Source: an uncultured bacterium (GTDB lineage Bacteria; Pseudomonadota; Alphaproteobacteria; CAISDR01). Taken from it: a stretch of 5,522 nucleotides of DNA. The position numbers and the translations under genes are program-made. The DNA lies in NCBI GenBank assembly GCA_903884125.1, contig CAISDR010000031.1, positions 1-5,522 on the forward strand, written 5' to 3'. Shown here one piece after another: positions 5,134-5,522 of this stretch. Positions within the stretch are counted from its first letter, which is position 1. Each line of letters starts with the position of its first letter. Under the pieces are notes generated by a model, which was not told where the DNA came from, did no database searches, and saw only the letters and a program-made list of their open reading frames with translations.

Positions 5134-5522
5134 CTAAAGATTGGGCGAAATCGTGGATTGCAGGGCCAGTTTCATATTGTGCAGGACAGACATTGTCTCA
5201 TTGAAAGACAGTTTGCCCTTGGTTGCCGTGCGCATCGCCTGGGTATGAAAATGCGCCACATTGGCAAGTGCGGCGGCACCATAACCGAGTGTCCAGTAGT
5301 GACGGTTGACGCTCATCAGGAACATGCGAATGGGTTTTGGGTCATCGCGTTCGCGAAAGGCCTCATGCGCCAGATTATAGGATTTGAAGATTTCGCCAAC
5401 CTTGCGGGAAACATCTCTGATGGAAGTCACAATCTGATTGCGGAAAGCTTTTAGCACCGGCATCTGGGATTCGTGCGCCCGTGCATCAATCGGCAGAGTC
5501 TGATCGGACTGAAGCCATTTGA
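5134..5522 (-). CDS. Hypothetical helical protein, C-terminal part (5' end outside window)
   Basis: I do not recognise this protein. The frame is open to the right edge, giving 128 visible residues and a TAG stop. An ATG at 5463 lies in frame, but it lacks a ribosome-binding site, and the 19 codons before it (ending DARAHESQ) read like protein, so the gene probably starts beyond the window. The visible part is soluble and mostly helical: a basic amphipathic stretch (about residues 20-57), then a MFLMSVNRHYWTLGYG segment rich in aromatics, and a region with NVAHFHTQAMRTATKG. The hydrophobic piece TLGYGAAALANVAHF is too short and mixed to be a convincing membrane helix. It lies upstream of rpsU on the same strand, separated by 203 bases that hold a candidate rpsU promoter, so the two are probably not one operon. 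No role can be assigned. Confidence 0.65.
   Translation of the reverse strand, partial: KWLQSDQTLPIDARAHESQMPVLKAFRNQIVTSIRDVSRKVGEIFKSYNLAHEAFRERDDPKPIRMFLMSVNRHYWTLGYGAAALANVAHFHTQAMRTATKGKLSFNETMSVLHNMKLALQSTISPNL

Noticed and set aside
4649..5137. 162-residue plus-strand open frame opposite rpsU
   Set aside because: It is antisense to a certain ribosomal protein gene, and its composition is what reverse-complemented Arg/Lys-rich codons give.

Overview
The window reads as ordinary chromosome from a mid-to-high GC alphaproteobacterium. The bS21 protein, the aspartate-semialdehyde dehydrogenase and the TPR/ATP-grasp protein all look alphaproteobacterial (Rhodospirillales-like; Thalassospira is my guess from general resemblance, not from a search). 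No rRNA, tRNA, CRISPR array, insertion sequence or phage gene is visible, and no stretch longer than about 300 bases lacks a gene.

Layout. Left edge, plus strand: the 3' part of asd (aspartate-semialdehyde dehydrogenase), followed 25 bases later by a small four-helix membrane protein of the DUF2306 type, probably co-transcribed. This pair converges on a long minus-strand gene (889-2691) for a TPR-repeat protein with a C-terminal ATP-grasp-like domain; the two stop codons overlap. All remaining genes are on the minus strand. In transcription order from the right edge they are: an unrecognised helical protein (partial, runs off the window), rpsU (ribosomal protein bS21), an intrinsic-terminator hairpin, an MgtC/SapB family membrane protein, a NYN-domain (PIN-like) putative ribonuclease, and then the TPR/ATP-grasp gene.

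The genes do not form one pathway. They look like a lysine/threonine/methionine biosynthesis gene, a translation gene, a membrane stress or magnesium-related protein, a putative RNase and a putative ligase, each largely its own transcription unit. The most interesting signals are between the genes. There is an intrinsic terminator only about 16-19 bases upstream of the mgtC-like start codon. The NYN gene has a leader with a good promoter, a perfect 8-bp inverted repeat at the predicted transcription start and an 8-bp all-GC hairpin, with one candidate ribosome-binding site inside the first stem. A run of five GGGG tracts (potential G-quadruplex, C-rich on the RNA) follows the NYN gene. A 13-bp palindrome lies at the predicted start site of the TPR/ATP-grasp gene. 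I do not see clear evidence of a new multi-gene defence or mobile system.
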